Part shown: positions 8,484 through 16,861 of the stretch, piece after piece | How the letters are laid out: the number at the start of each line of letters is the position of its first letter | How positions within the stretch are numbered: the first letter of the stretch is position 1 | Notes under the pieces: model-generated | The model's database searches: none | Seen by the model: only the letters and a program-made list of their open reading frames with translations | Told to the model about the DNA's origin: nothing | Assembly (NCBI RefSeq): GCF_002914585.1 | Contig: NZ_PDDM01000004.1 | Location: 124,001-188,000 of the forward strand | Source of the DNA: Pseudanabaena sp. BC1403 | GTDB taxonomy: Bacteria > Cyanobacteriota > Cyanobacteriia > Pseudanabaenales > Pseudanabaenaceae | Direction of reading: 5' to 3' | DNA: 64,000 nucleotides | Made by a program: the position numbers and the translations under genes

Positions 8484-8704
8484 CTATCCAACTCCGCCAA
8501 AAAATCATCAACAGAACCAGATTTGAATTTACCTTCACGATACTCCTGCTGAACCTCTCGAACTTCTTTAACAACTTGCTGCCGTTGACGCAACTTCAAA
8601 CGATTATTCAACACGTCAATTAAAGCAGCTTGATCGTCTAAAGACAAAGCATCTATGGCATTGAGAGCTTCTTGAAATAGAGATGTTTTTAAGGCTTGAC
8701 TCAT
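8480..8704 (-). CDS. Antitoxin of RelE-type pair
   Basis: A 74-residue protein preceding and overlapping the toxin gene. The sequence is mostly helical, with SLDDQAALIDVLNNRL and a charged C-terminal tail (REVQQEYREGKFKSG...DDFLAELDS). This matches small antitoxins that pair with RelE/StbE-type toxins in cyanobacteria. It should neutralise the toxin and probably autorepress the operon. No distinct DNA-binding motif is visible, so the class is inferred mainly from position and size. Confidence 0.75.
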   Translation of the reverse strand: MSQALKTSLFQEALNAIDALSLDDQAALIDVLNNRLKLRQRQQVVKEVREVQQEYREGKFKSGSVDDFLAELDS

Positions 8705-8966
8705 AGGATTATTTATGAAAGTTTACTCTATAACCTCGGTTGTCATTATACTTCAGAAAAAAGCGATCGCCTTTACTGCACTTATTCAAATAGTGATTTA
8801 GCTGCAATCTCATAAACCAAGCATTTGTTTAACATCATTTAAAGCGATCATCGCGGTTTTACTTCCATCAAATAGCGATCGCCTTATGACGTGGTTATTG
8901 GAAAGGTATTGTCCCAAACAATTCAAAACTGTTACTCTAGCAATACGTTACTGGTGCTGTAAAACT

Positions 8967-9283
8967 ATGAAACTACAAATTCAAGGCATTAAATCAGGAC
9001 AAACGATTCAACTTTTAGATATAGTTAATATTCCTGATGGAACAGTATTACTAGAAATTGAAGTAGACAAACCCAGCGATAAAAGCGCAAGACTAGCAAG
9101 ACTAAATCGTATATTTGGTGCATGGCGCAACCAGCCAGACATTGACAAATTGGTAAACCTACAGGCGAACTAGATGCCATGATTGCTGCCGTAGCGCGAT
9201 CGCGTCATGATCAGGTAGTTACGAATAACACAAAGGATTTTATTAATATTTCTGGTTTAGGGTTAGAAAATTGGATCATTTAG
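8967..9283 (+). pseudogene. Collapsed VapB-VapC-like toxin-antitoxin remnant
   Basis: Frame 1 from ATG 8967 encodes an antitoxin-like N-terminus (MKLQIQGIKSGQTIQLLD ... IFGAWRNQPDID). It then runs into unrelated residues and stops at 9173. In another frame, 9152-9283 encodes a PIN-domain C-terminus: GKPTGELDAMIAAVARSR, then VVTNNTKDF and LGLENWII. That resembles the end of VapC/FitB-type toxins, including the conserved D and the TNNTKDF motif. Most of the toxin and the end of the antitoxin are missing. An internal deletion of a vapBC operon is the simplest reading. An ORF start at 8886 is possible but the extra 27 residues look non-native. Confidence 0.65.
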
Positions 9284-9415
9284 CGATCGCCTCTTATTGC
9301 ATTGCTTCAAATAGCGATCGCCCTTTGCTCTGAAGGAGATTCTTGCATTGAAATTTTAATATAAAAAATAATTTTGTATATTTAGCGCTTTGTGTAGTAA
9401 CATAGATATTCGCAA

Positions 9416-9489
9416 CGGGATGTAGCGCAGCTTGGTAGCGCGCCTGCTTTGGGAGCAGGATGCCGTAGGTTCGAATCCTATCATCCCGA
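9416..9489 (+). tRNA. tRNA-Pro (anticodon TGG)
   Basis: A 74-nt cloverleaf. Acceptor stem CGGGATG/CATCCCG has discriminator A, and the D arm contains AGCGCAGCTTGGTAGCG. The anticodon stem CCTGC/GCAGG encloses TTTGGGA with TGG at the anticodon position. The T arm carries GGTTCGAATCC. CCA is not encoded. An imperfect hairpin with a T-run lies 22 bp downstream. Confidence 0.97.
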
Positions 9490-9510
9490 CTTAAAAAGAA
9501 AAAAACTGAG

Positions 9511-9536
9511 AAGCGTCATAATATGGCGCTTTTTTA
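9511..9536 (+). terminator. Terminator after tRNA-Pro
   Basis: AAGCGTCAT pairs with ATGGCGCTT (one G-T type mismatch) around loop AAT, followed by a run of T. It also overlaps the stop region of the convergent rhodanese gene. Confidence 0.6.
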
Positions 9537-10052
9537 TTTGGCTGGCAAAACTTGTAGATCCTGCGATCGCGTAAATTGTTTGCGCCATGCGGTAATGCCG
9601 CCTGTCAGAGTTATCACTTGATAGCCGCGATCGCTGAGATACTTATTCGCTTTAACTGATCTCATCCCCGAAGTACAGTACAAAACTACTGTTGGTTTAG
9701 CTTGATGCTTCTTTTCATAGCGTTCCACAATATTCTTAACCCTTTGAATACCTGCCTCACCTTCAATTTCGGGTAATGGCACAAGCTCACTATTAGCAAT
9801 GTGATCCTCTGCATATTCGTCTGGCGATCGCACATCAATTAAAACTACAGATCTGAGTTTGCTACTAGCCAACTCCTCAACAGAAATTTGCGGCGTACTA
9901 AAGCTTTGCAAATACACTGGCAAGCTCATTTGATGTTGATATGCAACGATGCTCAAAATCTCAGCAGTAGCAACTAGTAATGAGCCAACTAAGGCTAAGG
10001 GTATCAAATATCTACGCTTAGAGACAAATTCCTGAAAATCACTTGTCTGCAT
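9534..10052 (-). CDS. Membrane-anchored rhodanese-domain protein
   Basis: A 172-residue protein. One N-terminal hydrophobic segment (about 14-38) anchors it, and a single rhodanese domain covers about 55-160. The active-site loop is CTSGMRS with cysteine at about 126, so sulfurtransferase activity is possible. Other family motifs are VVLIDVRSPDEYAEDHI and TLTGGITAW. Its start overlaps the end of the upstream fatty acid hydroxylase gene by 14 bp, so the two are probably co-transcribed. The physiological sulfur donor and acceptor are unknown. Confidence 0.87.
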   Translation of the reverse strand: MQTSDFQEFVSKRRYLIPLALVGSLLVATAEILSIVAYQHQMSLPVYLQSFSTPQISVEELASSKLRSVVLIDVRSPDEYAEDHIANSELVPLPEIEGEAGIQRVKNIVERYEKKHQAKPTVVLYCTSGMRSVKANKYLSDRGYQVITLTGGITAWRKQFTRSQDLQVLPAK

Positions 10053-10830
10053 TTTTCTTATGCCAATTTTTAAACGGATAAATTAAATGATTAAAATAAT
10101 TTGTTGTGGTATTTAATTTGGTTCCATATTGTTTTGGTTGTTCATTCTCAGGCATGTACAAAGTCCCAAATATATAATCAAGAATTGGTAACTGTACAGC
10201 TAGATTTTGAGCGCTTTTCTGTGGATAGCGATCATGATGCCAACTATGAAATTCTGGTGTAGCAATAATCCATTTTAAAATCGGAAACTTCACTCGAACA
10301 TTGGCATGGATAAAAAAGGCGATCGCGCTTGAAAAAATTATATAAATCGCCAAAGCCTCTGATGAAAACCCTAGCAAGTAAAGGGGAATCATTTGGCAAG
10401 CCTTCGTCAAAATCTGCTCAAAAGGATGGACACGTACTGTGGCAAGCCAATCAATATGAGTAGAGCTATGATGGATTGCGTGAAATTTCCATAACCAAGG
10501 AACAGTATGCAATAGTCGATGAATAAAATAAAAGCACAAATCGCCAATGAATATAGCGGCAGTTACTTGCAAAATAAGGGGCTGTTGACCGACGAATTTA
10601 GACAATATCGGTATTGATCCTTGGCTCATCAATACAAATACAATTAATAGTTTTGTTGTGCCATGACCAATGAAATAACCTGAAAAATAGTAACAAAGAT
10701 CCGTGAACCAACCTTCACGTAATAGTTTTTGGTGATGAGCCGCTAATACTTTCTCAATCGGTACGAATACAAAGACAAGGATTAGTATTCCTTTGATAAC
10801 ATCAGGGATTTCCATCATGATTCCAATCAC
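10039..10830 (-). CDS. Fatty acid hydroxylase / sterol desaturase family membrane enzyme
   Basis: A 263-residue integral membrane protein of the di-iron hydroxylase superfamily. It carries the histidine boxes HRLLH (104-108), HAIHH (117-121) and HSWHH (195-199), with several hydrophobic helices between them. The family inserts oxygen into lipid carbon chains; carotenoid or sterol-like substrates cannot be excluded. It overlaps the downstream rhodanese gene by 14 bp, an operon arrangement. Alternative starts exist at methionines 5 and 6. Confidence 0.87.
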   Translation of the reverse strand: MIGIMMEIPDVIKGILILVFVFVPIEKVLAAHHQKLLREGWFTDLCYYFSGYFIGHGTTKLLIVFVLMSQGSIPILSKFVGQQPLILQVTAAIFIGDLCFYFIHRLLHTVPWLWKFHAIHHSSTHIDWLATVRVHPFEQILTKACQMIPLYLLGFSSEALAIYIIFSSAIAFFIHANVRVKFPILKWIIATPEFHSWHHDRYPQKSAQNLAVQLPILDYIFGTLYMPENEQPKQYGTKLNTTTNYFNHLIYPFKNWHKKNADK

Positions 10831-10845
10831 TAATTCTGCGCATGG

Positions 10846-11772
10846 TTAAGTATTTACAGGTATTTGTTCAATCTCTGAATTAATTTCAGGCTTTTTAGCG
10901 ATCGCCTCATTTACATCCATAGAAAAACCTTTAGGAAACTTGCAATTCTTAAAAGTTGCACCATACCAATCCACACCTTGCAGATTTGCATCTAAGAAAT
11001 CACAATTTTCTAAATTTGCATTTACAAATCGCGCATTTTCTAAATTTGCTCCACGAAAAGAAGTCATTGCAGCCATTTTGACTTTTGTAAAATGTAGATT
11101 AAAAGCCTTGGTTGCCAAAACAGCAGGCAAAAGTGCAAGTACTGCAAATAAGATTGCATAGTGAATTTCGTGATGTTTGATCCAGCTATAGCCAGCCGAA
11201 ATTGCAGACGAAACTCCCACTGCCATCCATACCATACCCACTGCGATCGCCCCTTTTTTATAGCCCAGATATAGCCCAAACAGAGACATCACAAACGCGG
11301 CAATCATCACACCTATACCGACCACCGTCAAAGCTGTAGAGTTAATGGCAGCGATCACCATTAACCCAATTAGTCCCATGTATACATAGAAGATCTTTCT
11401 TCGAGACATTGCGGCAGCCGTCGCAAAGGCAAATATCCAAACAAAAGGATTTGTGATCCACCCATAGGGATTTGCGACTTCACCACCACACCCAACTAAA
11501 ACAAGTTGTCCTAAAGTCCACGCAGCTAATCCAAGGGGAACGCCAAAAATGATATGCAGCGACATTTGCGTGATCTGCTTTTGGAAATTCTGTTTATCTC
11601 GACTGATCGCAGTTTCCGAGAAATCAGCACCCGCTAGATTTGCCCCTCGAAAATCACAACTTTTCAATCTTGAGCCTGTAAAGTCAGCTTCCTTTTCTTC
11701 GCCTTTACGAAATTCATTCTGAAACGATTGATTCTGAAAATCACGATAGCGATAATTTACATTGTTATCCAT
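10846..11772 (-). CDS. Pentapeptide-repeat protein split by a multi-helix membrane domain
   Basis: A 308-residue protein of unknown function. A short pentapeptide-repeat segment (about 28-54: ADFTGSRLKSCDFRGANLAG and on) is followed by a hydrophobic block with about five to six membrane helices (about 70-225). A second pentapeptide segment (about 238-275: FRGANLENARF, ANLENCDF) leads to an acidic tail. The two repeat pieces might associate on the cytoplasmic face. A related architecture begins at 63673. It ends 15 bp before the fatty acid hydroxylase start on the same strand, so it may head that operon. Confidence 0.8.
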   Translation of the reverse strand: MDNNVNYRYRDFQNQSFQNEFRKGEEKEADFTGSRLKSCDFRGANLAGADFSETAISRDKQNFQKQITQMSLHIIFGVPLGLAAWTLGQLVLVGCGGEVANPYGWITNPFVWIFAFATAAAMSRRKIFYVYMGLIGLMVIAAINSTALTVVGIGVMIAAFVMSLFGLYLGYKKGAIAVGMVWMAVGVSSAISAGYSWIKHHEIHYAILFAVLALLPAVLATKAFNLHFTKVKMAAMTSFRGANLENARFVNANLENCDFLDANLQGVDWYGATFKNCKFPKGFSMDVNEAIAKKPEINSEIEQIPVNT

Positions 11773-12446
11773 CGGGTAACCTCTTGGTTAAGTTAGTTTA
11801 GCGAGACAGCTAATTTAGCGCTACAGTTCCCTCAGCACATGTTGGAGTCCCATTTTGGAGAAATGGATTTGGTAGCTTTTGCTTTACACCAGTTTTGGGA
11901 GATTCACAAAGAATAGTGACCGTAGTTAGCTCTTTTTCTGCACTTGGCTGTGATCATGATCAAGCTCTAGCTGTTTAAGTTCAACTTGTCTAATCATGGC
12001 TATTACCTGTGGCTGCAAATTCTTGTTTCAATGATATTGCACTGCTTTTTAAGATAAAGCTGCGATCTCGATCGCCTGTTTTGATGAGACTCATTACAAA
12101 TCTTTTCCTAATGTCTATAAGTACAAATACTTAGACTATTAATATAAAGATCGAGATCAATCTTGTCTCCTTAAAGCATTTTTAGAATCACTGGATTTAG
12201 TGCTGCTATATTGTTAATTAAATATATTAATTTATTAGCAACTATCTCCAAAGAGATAGTTGTAAAGCTCCTTAACATTTTTTTAATATTTGTTGTCGGA
12301 TGGAGATCCTTTAAGAGCTTAGCTAAAAACCTTGCCTAGACAGGCTTTGGAGTTCTTAAGTATTTTGTAAGAAGGCAAACGTAAAGATGTGTTAAGCTGA
12401 TTTAAAATCCATATAAATACTCGTAGTTAAAGCAGGATTTAAGATT
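11773..12446. promoter_or_regulatory. Long psbD upstream region with 10-bp hairpin
   Basis: A 674-bp divergent spacer between the pentapeptide gene and psbD. No gene is supported. The psbD-proximal part is AT-rich. A perfect hairpin CAACTATCTC/GAGATAGTTG (12239-12248 with 12253-12262) lies about 185 bp before the start codon and could sit in a long 5' leader or end an unannotated RNA. Promoter elements could not be assigned with confidence. Confidence 0.45.
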
Positions 12447-13514
12447 ATGACCATTGCTATGGGCAGGTCGCAGCAAGTCGAAAGAGGATGGTTTGATGTC
12501 ATCGACGATTGGCTAAAGCGCGACAGATTTGTATTTATTGGTTGGAGTGGCTTATTGCTATTCCCCACCGCATTTTTATCTATTGGTGGCTGGTTTACTG
12601 GCATCACCTTTGTATCATCTTGGTATAGCCATGGTTTAGCTTCTAGCTTCCTAGAAGGCTGCAACATCTTGACCGTTGCAGTATCTTCTCCACCTTTAAG
12701 TGTTGGACATTCCTTATTGCTTTTGTGGGGCCCTGAAGCACAAGGCGACTTCACTCGTTGGTGTCAAATTGGTGGCTTATGGACATTCCTCGCACTTCAC
12801 GGTGCATTTGCGTTGATCGGCTTCATGCTGCGTCAGTTTGAAATTGCTCGTCTAGTCGGTATCCGTCCTTATAATGCGATCGCATTCTCTGGCCCTATTG
12901 CCGTATTCGTATCCGTATTTTTGATGTACCCCTTGGGTCAATCTGGTTGGTTTTTTGGCCCAACCTTCGGCGTAGCTGGTATCTTCCGCTTCATCTTATT
13001 CTTGCAAGGTTTCCACAACTGGACTCTGAATCCCTTCCACATGATGGGCGTAGCAGGTATCCTTGGCGGCGCATTGCTCTGTGCAATTCACGGTGCAACT
13101 GTTGAGAATACATTGTTCCAAGATGGTGATGGTACTAGCGCAAACACTTTTAAAGCTTTTAACCCAACTCAGTCCGAAGAAACCTACTCCATGGTTACCG
13201 CTAACCGCTTCTGGAGCCAAATCTTCGGTATTGCCTTCTCCAACAAGCGTTGGTTGCACTTCTTCATGCTATTCGTGCCTGTAACTGGACTATGGTTCAG
13301 CAGCGTTGGTATTGTAGGACTAGCATTGAACTTACGTGCCTATGACTTCGTATCTCAAGAAGTTCGCGCCGCAGAAGATCCTGAATTTGAAACTTTCTAC
13401 ACCAAGAACTTGCTTTTGAATGAAGGTATCCGTGCTTGGATGGCTCCTCAAGACCAACCAGCTGAAAGATTTATCTTCCCTGAAGAAGTATTGCCTCGCG
13501 GTAACGCACTATAA
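12447..13514 (+). CDS. psbD: Photosystem II D2 reaction-centre protein
   Basis: Thylakoid membrane protein of 355 residues that, with D1, binds P680, pheophytin, plastoquinone QA and the non-heme iron. Visible landmarks are the redox tyrosine in FLMYPLGQ (Y161, Y-D), the P680 ligand in NPFHMMG (H198) and QA/iron ligands H215 and H271. The QA-stacking tryptophan is in NRFWSQIF (W256). It is three residues longer than the usual 352: one near the N-terminus and two in the lumenal loop [11 protein letters not shown]. Some normally conserved stretches differ (for example WFFGPTFG). The terminator at 13526-13561 separates it from psbC. Confidence 0.98.
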   Translation: MTIAMGRSQQVERGWFDVIDDWLKRDRFVFIGWSGLLLFPTAFLSIGGWFTGITFVSSWYSHGLASSFLEGCNILTVAVSSPPLSVGHSLLLLWGPEAQGDFTRWCQIGGLWTFLALHGAFALIGFMLRQFEIARLVGIRPYNAIAFSGPIAVFVSVFLMYPLGQSGWFFGPTFGVAGIFRFILFLQGFHNWTLNPFHMMGVAGILGGALLCAIHGATVENTLFQDGDGTSANTFKAFNPTQSEETYSMVTANRFWSQIFGIAFSNKRWLHFFMLFVPVTGLWFSSVGIVGLALNLRAYDFVSQEVRAAEDPEFETFYTKNLLLNEGIRAWMAPQDQPAERFIFPEEVLPRGNAL

Positions 13515-13525
13515 ATTTGAAGCTA

Positions 13526-13561
13526 AAAAAATTGCTTGCAGCTTATTGCAAGCAATTTTTT
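13526..13561 (+). terminator. Strong terminator between psbD and psbC
   Basis: A perfect 15-bp stem (13526-13540 with 13547-13561) has a 6-nt loop and ends in a T-run, starting 12 bp after the psbD stop codon. It is a textbook intrinsic terminator. Confidence 0.8.
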
Positions 13562-13732
13562 AAGGATAATTGCAAAATTTAGCTATCAGAAATCAGTACG
13601 GTTCTACTAGTTTTTGGATTATGATGAATTTCATCAAACTTCTAAACGTTAGCAGTTAACAAGCTGATAGCTGATAGCTTAAAAATTATTTGCACTTTAA
13701 ACCTATAAAAAACTTTCTGGAGATAACCTCTC

Positions 13733-15124
13733 GTGACGACGACCATTAACTTAAACTCGCTTGGAGTGGGTGGACGTACACAGGATACATCGGGCTTTGC
13801 TTGGTGGTCTGGTAACGCAAGACTCATTAACCTTTCTGGCAAACTGCTGGGCGCTCACGTAGCTCACGCTGGTTTGATCGTATTCTGGGCTGGCGCAATG
13901 ACTTTGTTTGAAGTCGCGCATTTTATTCCCGAAAAGCCAATGTACGAGCAAGGCTTTATCCTTCTTCCTCACATGGCAACTCAAGGCTGGGGCGTTGGTG
14001 CTGGTGGTGAAGTTGTAGATATTTTTCCATACTTCGTGGTTGGTGTTTTACACCTTATTTCTTCGGCAGTACTTGGCTTTGGCGGAATCTACCATGCCTT
14101 GCGTGGCCCTGAAGTCTTAGAAAACTATTCTTCATTCTTTGGTTACGACTGGAAAGACAAGAACCAAATGACCAATATTATCGGGTATCACCTGATAATA
14201 TTGGGTTGCGGTGCATTGCTACTCGTATTTAAGGCTATGTTCTTTGGTGGTCTCTACGATACATGGGCACCTGGTGGTGGAGATGTACGTGTGATTACTA
14301 ACCCTACGATTAATCCTGTTGTCATTTTTGGCTATGTTTTCAATTCACCCTTTGGCGGCGAAGGAAACATTATTGGCGTTGACAATCTTGAAGATGTAGT
14401 TGGTGGGCATATTTGGATCGGTTTGATCTGTATTAGTGGCGGTATTTGGCATATCCTTACTAAGCCTTTCGGTTGGGCTCGTCGCGCCCTTGTTTGGTCT
14501 GGTGAAGCTTATCTCTCTTACAGTCTTGGTGCATTGAGCTTTATGGCTTTCATTGCTACCTGCTTTGTATGGTTTAACAACACAGTTTATCCTAGTGAAT
14601 TCTTTGGACCTACTGCTGCTGAAGCTTCTCAATCTCAAGCTTTCACCTACCTTGTTCGTGACCAAAAGTTAGGTGCAAACATTGCAACCTCTCAAGGTCC
14701 TACTGGTTTAGGTAAGTACTTGATGCGTTCTCCTTCGGGCGAAATCATCTTCGGCGGTGAAACCATGCGTTTCTGGGATTTCCGTGGTCCTTGGTTAGAG
14801 CCTCTTCGTGGTCCTAACGGCTTGGATATCGACAAACTTAAGAATGACGTTCAACCTTGGCAAGTACGTCGCGCTGCTGAGTACATGACACATGCTCCTT
14901 TGGGTTCTTTGAACTCAGTTGGCGGTGTTATCACTGAAATCAACGCGGTAAACTTTGTTTCTCCTCGCTCTTGGTTGTCTACTTCGCACTTCGTATTGTC
15001 TTTCATGTTCTTGGTTGGTCACCTATGGCATGCTGGTCGTGCTCGCGCGGCTGTTGCTGGCTTTGAAAAGGGTATTGATCGTAAGGATGAAGCTGTACTC
15101 TCGATGCCTGATTTAGATAAATAA
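13733..15124 (+). CDS. psbC: Photosystem II CP43 antenna protein
   Basis: Six-helix chlorophyll-binding protein of 463 residues, an inner antenna of photosystem II that also contributes ligands to the manganese cluster. The large lumenal loop carries GGETMRFW, which supplies the glutamate ligand and the second-sphere arginine. Other CP43 landmarks are TGFAWW-like [18 protein letters not shown] and [11 protein letters not shown]. Start is GTG with GGAG ten bases upstream. In most cyanobacteria and chloroplasts psbC overlaps psbD; here it lies 218 bp downstream, beyond a terminator, so it needs its own promoter or read-through. Confidence 0.98.
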   Translation: MTTTINLNSLGVGGRTQDTSGFAWWSGNARLINLSGKLLGAHVAHAGLIVFWAGAMTLFEVAHFIPEKPMYEQGFILLPHMATQGWGVGAGGEVVDIFPYFVVGVLHLISSAVLGFGGIYHALRGPEVLENYSSFFGYDWKDKNQMTNIIGYHLIILGCGALLLVFKAMFFGGLYDTWAPGGGDVRVITNPTINPVVIFGYVFNSPFGGEGNIIGVDNLEDVVGGHIWIGLICISGGIWHILTKPFGWARRALVWSGEAYLSYSLGALSFMAFIATCFVWFNNTVYPSEFFGPTAAEASQSQAFTYLVRDQKLGANIATSQGPTGLGKYLMRSPSGEIIFGGETMRFWDFRGPWLEPLRGPNGLDIDKLKNDVQPWQVRRAAEYMTHAPLGSLNSVGGVITEINAVNFVSPRSWLSTSHFVLSFMFLVGHLWHAGRARAAVAGFEKGIDRKDEAVLSMPDLDK

Positions 15125-15155
15125 CTAATTAAGATGTGCTTTGTCACATCCTATA

Positions 15156-15190
15156 AAAAGAAAGGCAGTGCTAAGCACTGCCTTTCTTTT
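15156..15190. terminator. Bidirectional terminator between psbC and ycf65
   Basis: AAAAGAAAGGCAGTGCT and its exact reverse complement abut almost without a loop (15156-15172 with 15174-15190). The A-run and T-run at its ends suit termination of both convergent genes. Confidence 0.8.
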
Positions 15191-15209
15191 TTGTTTTTTG
15201 CGATAATTA

Positions 15210-15509
15210 CTAGTTACTACCAGTAAATATGACATCAGGGAATTTACCTTGAGCTTCTGTCATGGGGCGATTTTTGCCCTCTTGTTGCCAGTAATTAATT
15301 ACTTCGGTTGCCTTATTTAAAATTTCGATCCGATCTTGATCGGCAATCCAGGGCTTGCTTTCCATTTCTGTTTTAAGTTGATCCCAAGCATCATCACGGG
15401 GCCAAAAGAAATACTTGGTGAGAGGGCTGAAACCTTTGCCAACGACTTGATCGACAGCAAGAGCTACATTATTTTCTAACCATAAGATTTTTAGAATAAA
15501 CTGGGACAA
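15210..15509 (-). CDS. ycf65: Ycf65 / plastid-specific ribosomal protein PSRP-3
   Basis: A 99-residue protein matching the chloroplast-encoded Ycf65 family (small-subunit ribosomal protein PSRP-3, also called cS23). Hallmarks are [45 protein letters not shown] and the ending KFPDVIFTG. It is expected to bind the 30S subunit. It is convergent with psbC and shares its terminator. Confidence 0.95.
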   Translation of the reverse strand: MSQFILKILWLENNVALAVDQVVGKGFSPLTKYFFWPRDDAWDQLKTEMESKPWIADQDRIEILNKATEVINYWQQEGKNRPMTEAQGKFPDVIFTGSN

Positions 15510-15569
15510 TGCTACCTACCTCCAAGAAAAGTTAAATTACATATTAAAGTAGCGATCTTGCAATATAAC

Positions 15570-16373
15570 ATGATTGAAGCCTCTAAAGTTGATTTAAAAC
15601 TATCAAGTACAAGTATTTTTGTGTTTGATATTGATGGTGTGATTCGCGATGTATCGGGCTCTTATCGCCGAGCGCTAGCAGATACGGTTGAATATTTTAC
15701 AAATGCAGCTTACCGCCCTACTTCTGAAGAGATTGACGAGTTAAAAGCTGAAGGCGTTTGGAACAATGACTGGGAAGCATCGCAGGAGCTAATCAAGAGA
15801 TATTTACATCGCATAGACAAGGAGTTACTGATACCCTATGAAACGATTGTGGAATTCTTTCAGAGTCGTTATCGGGGTAGTAATTCTGACTGGTCTGATG
15901 GATATATTGCGACTGAGCCGTTGATCGCGACGGCAGAATATTTTCGGGATTTGACGATCGCAGGGATTGGCTGGGGATTTTTTAGTGGGGCAACAAGGGC
16001 TTCAGCTAGTTATGTCTTGCGTCGTTTGGAAATTGAGTCTCCTGTATTGATTGCTATGGAAGATGCTGCGGGTAAACCAGAGCCCACAGGACTTTTACTG
16101 GCGGTCAAGCAAATTGAGCTTAGGGGGGATAAATCTGCAAGTATTGTTGTCTATGTCGGTGATACGGTGGCGGATATGCTGACGGTGGTGAAGGCTAGGA
16201 TTTATGATCCAAATTATCAATATTTTGCTGTTGGTGTGATTCCGCCACATGTGGCGGAAGATTTACGCGATCGCTATGCCGCGTTACTCAGAGAAAACGG
16301 TGCTGATCTTGTTTTGAATAATGTTCTAGAGCTAACGTCACAGCTTAATCTATTGCAAAGTTTTATAAGTTAA
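15570..16373 (+). CDS. HAD-superfamily phosphatase-like hydrolase (TIGR01548-like)
   Basis: A haloacid dehalogenase fold protein of 267 residues from ATG 15570; a TTG at 15558 would add four. Motif I is VFDIDGVIRD with nucleophile D20 and acid D22. The cap lies at about 35-125, motif II is the FFSGATR region, the lysine is in EDAAGKPEP, and motif IV is YVGDTVADML. It resembles the TIGR01548 group named for association with histidinol-phosphate aminotransferase. No such gene is nearby, so the substrate is unassigned. Cytosolic. Confidence 0.85.
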   Translation: MIEASKVDLKLSSTSIFVFDIDGVIRDVSGSYRRALADTVEYFTNAAYRPTSEEIDELKAEGVWNNDWEASQELIKRYLHRIDKELLIPYETIVEFFQSRYRGSNSDWSDGYIATEPLIATAEYFRDLTIAGIGWGFFSGATRASASYVLRRLEIESPVLIAMEDAAGKPEPTGLLLAVKQIELRGDKSASIVVYVGDTVADMLTVVKARIYDPNYQYFAVGVIPPHVAEDLRDRYAALLRENGADLVLNNVLELTSQLNLLQSFIS

Positions 16374-16428
16374 ATAAGCGCTAACATAGATCTGGCTTTA
16401 CAAGCTATTACCTTGTTAAGAAAAATTT

Positions 16429-16770
16429 ATGTCAGATTCCCAGCAATATTATTTCGTGGCTGCTAGCCGTAAGTATTTGTGTGAAGACGAAGGGAAACCT
16501 TTGGGTGAGACGCTATCGGAGCGTCGGCGCAATTTTGAAGCACGCAATAAGGAAATAAATTTTTGGTTGATTGAGCAACCTGCTTTTTTGGAAGCACCTG
16601 AGATGGCGAGTATTAAAAAGCAAATTCCTCAACCTGCGGCGGCAATTATCACAACCGATCCAAATACAATGCGTTGGCTAAAGCTAAGACTTGAGTTTGT
16701 TGTCACGGGTGAATTTACAGCGCCAAGTGCTTCAATTCCAGAGCCTTTAGCTTCTTTAGCGCTTGTGTAG
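16429..16770 (+). CDS. ycf54: Ycf54, Mg-protoporphyrin ester cyclase partner
   Basis: A 113-residue protein of the Ycf54 family (DUF2488). Family features are YYFVAASRKYL near the start, INFWLIEQPAFLEAPE, PQPAAAIITTDPN and WLKLRLEFVVTGEF. Ycf54 is needed for assembly or activity of the oxidative Mg-protoporphyrin IX monomethyl ester cyclase in chlorophyll synthesis. It lies 55 bp after the HAD gene on the same strand and is followed by a perfect hairpin. Confidence 0.93.
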   Translation: MSDSQQYYFVAASRKYLCEDEGKPLGETLSERRRNFEARNKEINFWLIEQPAFLEAPEMASIKKQIPQPAAAIITTDPNTMRWLKLRLEFVVTGEFTAPSASIPEPLASLALV

Positions 16771-16805
16771 TCAAGATAAAGTGGCTTTAACGACCTAGTC
16801 TTAAG

Positions 16806-16847
16806 ATCCAATAGAAAAGCCGCCATTTGGCGGCTTTTCTATTGGAT
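16806..16847 (+). terminator. 19-bp perfect hairpin after ycf54
   Basis: ATCCAATAGAAAAGCCGCC (16806-16824) pairs exactly with 16829-16847 around loop ATTT. The T-rich segment is inside the right arm. It lies between ycf54 and the downstream phosphatase gene, so it probably separates their transcripts. Confidence 0.7.
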
Positions 16848-16861
16848 TAATGTGCTAAGGT

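Noticed and set aside
11839-11916. 25-codon ORF (MLESHFGEMDLVAFALHQFW start) upstream of psbD
   Set aside because: Too short to support and no signal or terminator of its own; possibly the remnant of a gene.
12447-15124. Far-red photoacclimation psbD/psbC isoforms
   Set aside because: No other far-red cluster genes are nearby, and CP43 has ordinary sequence.
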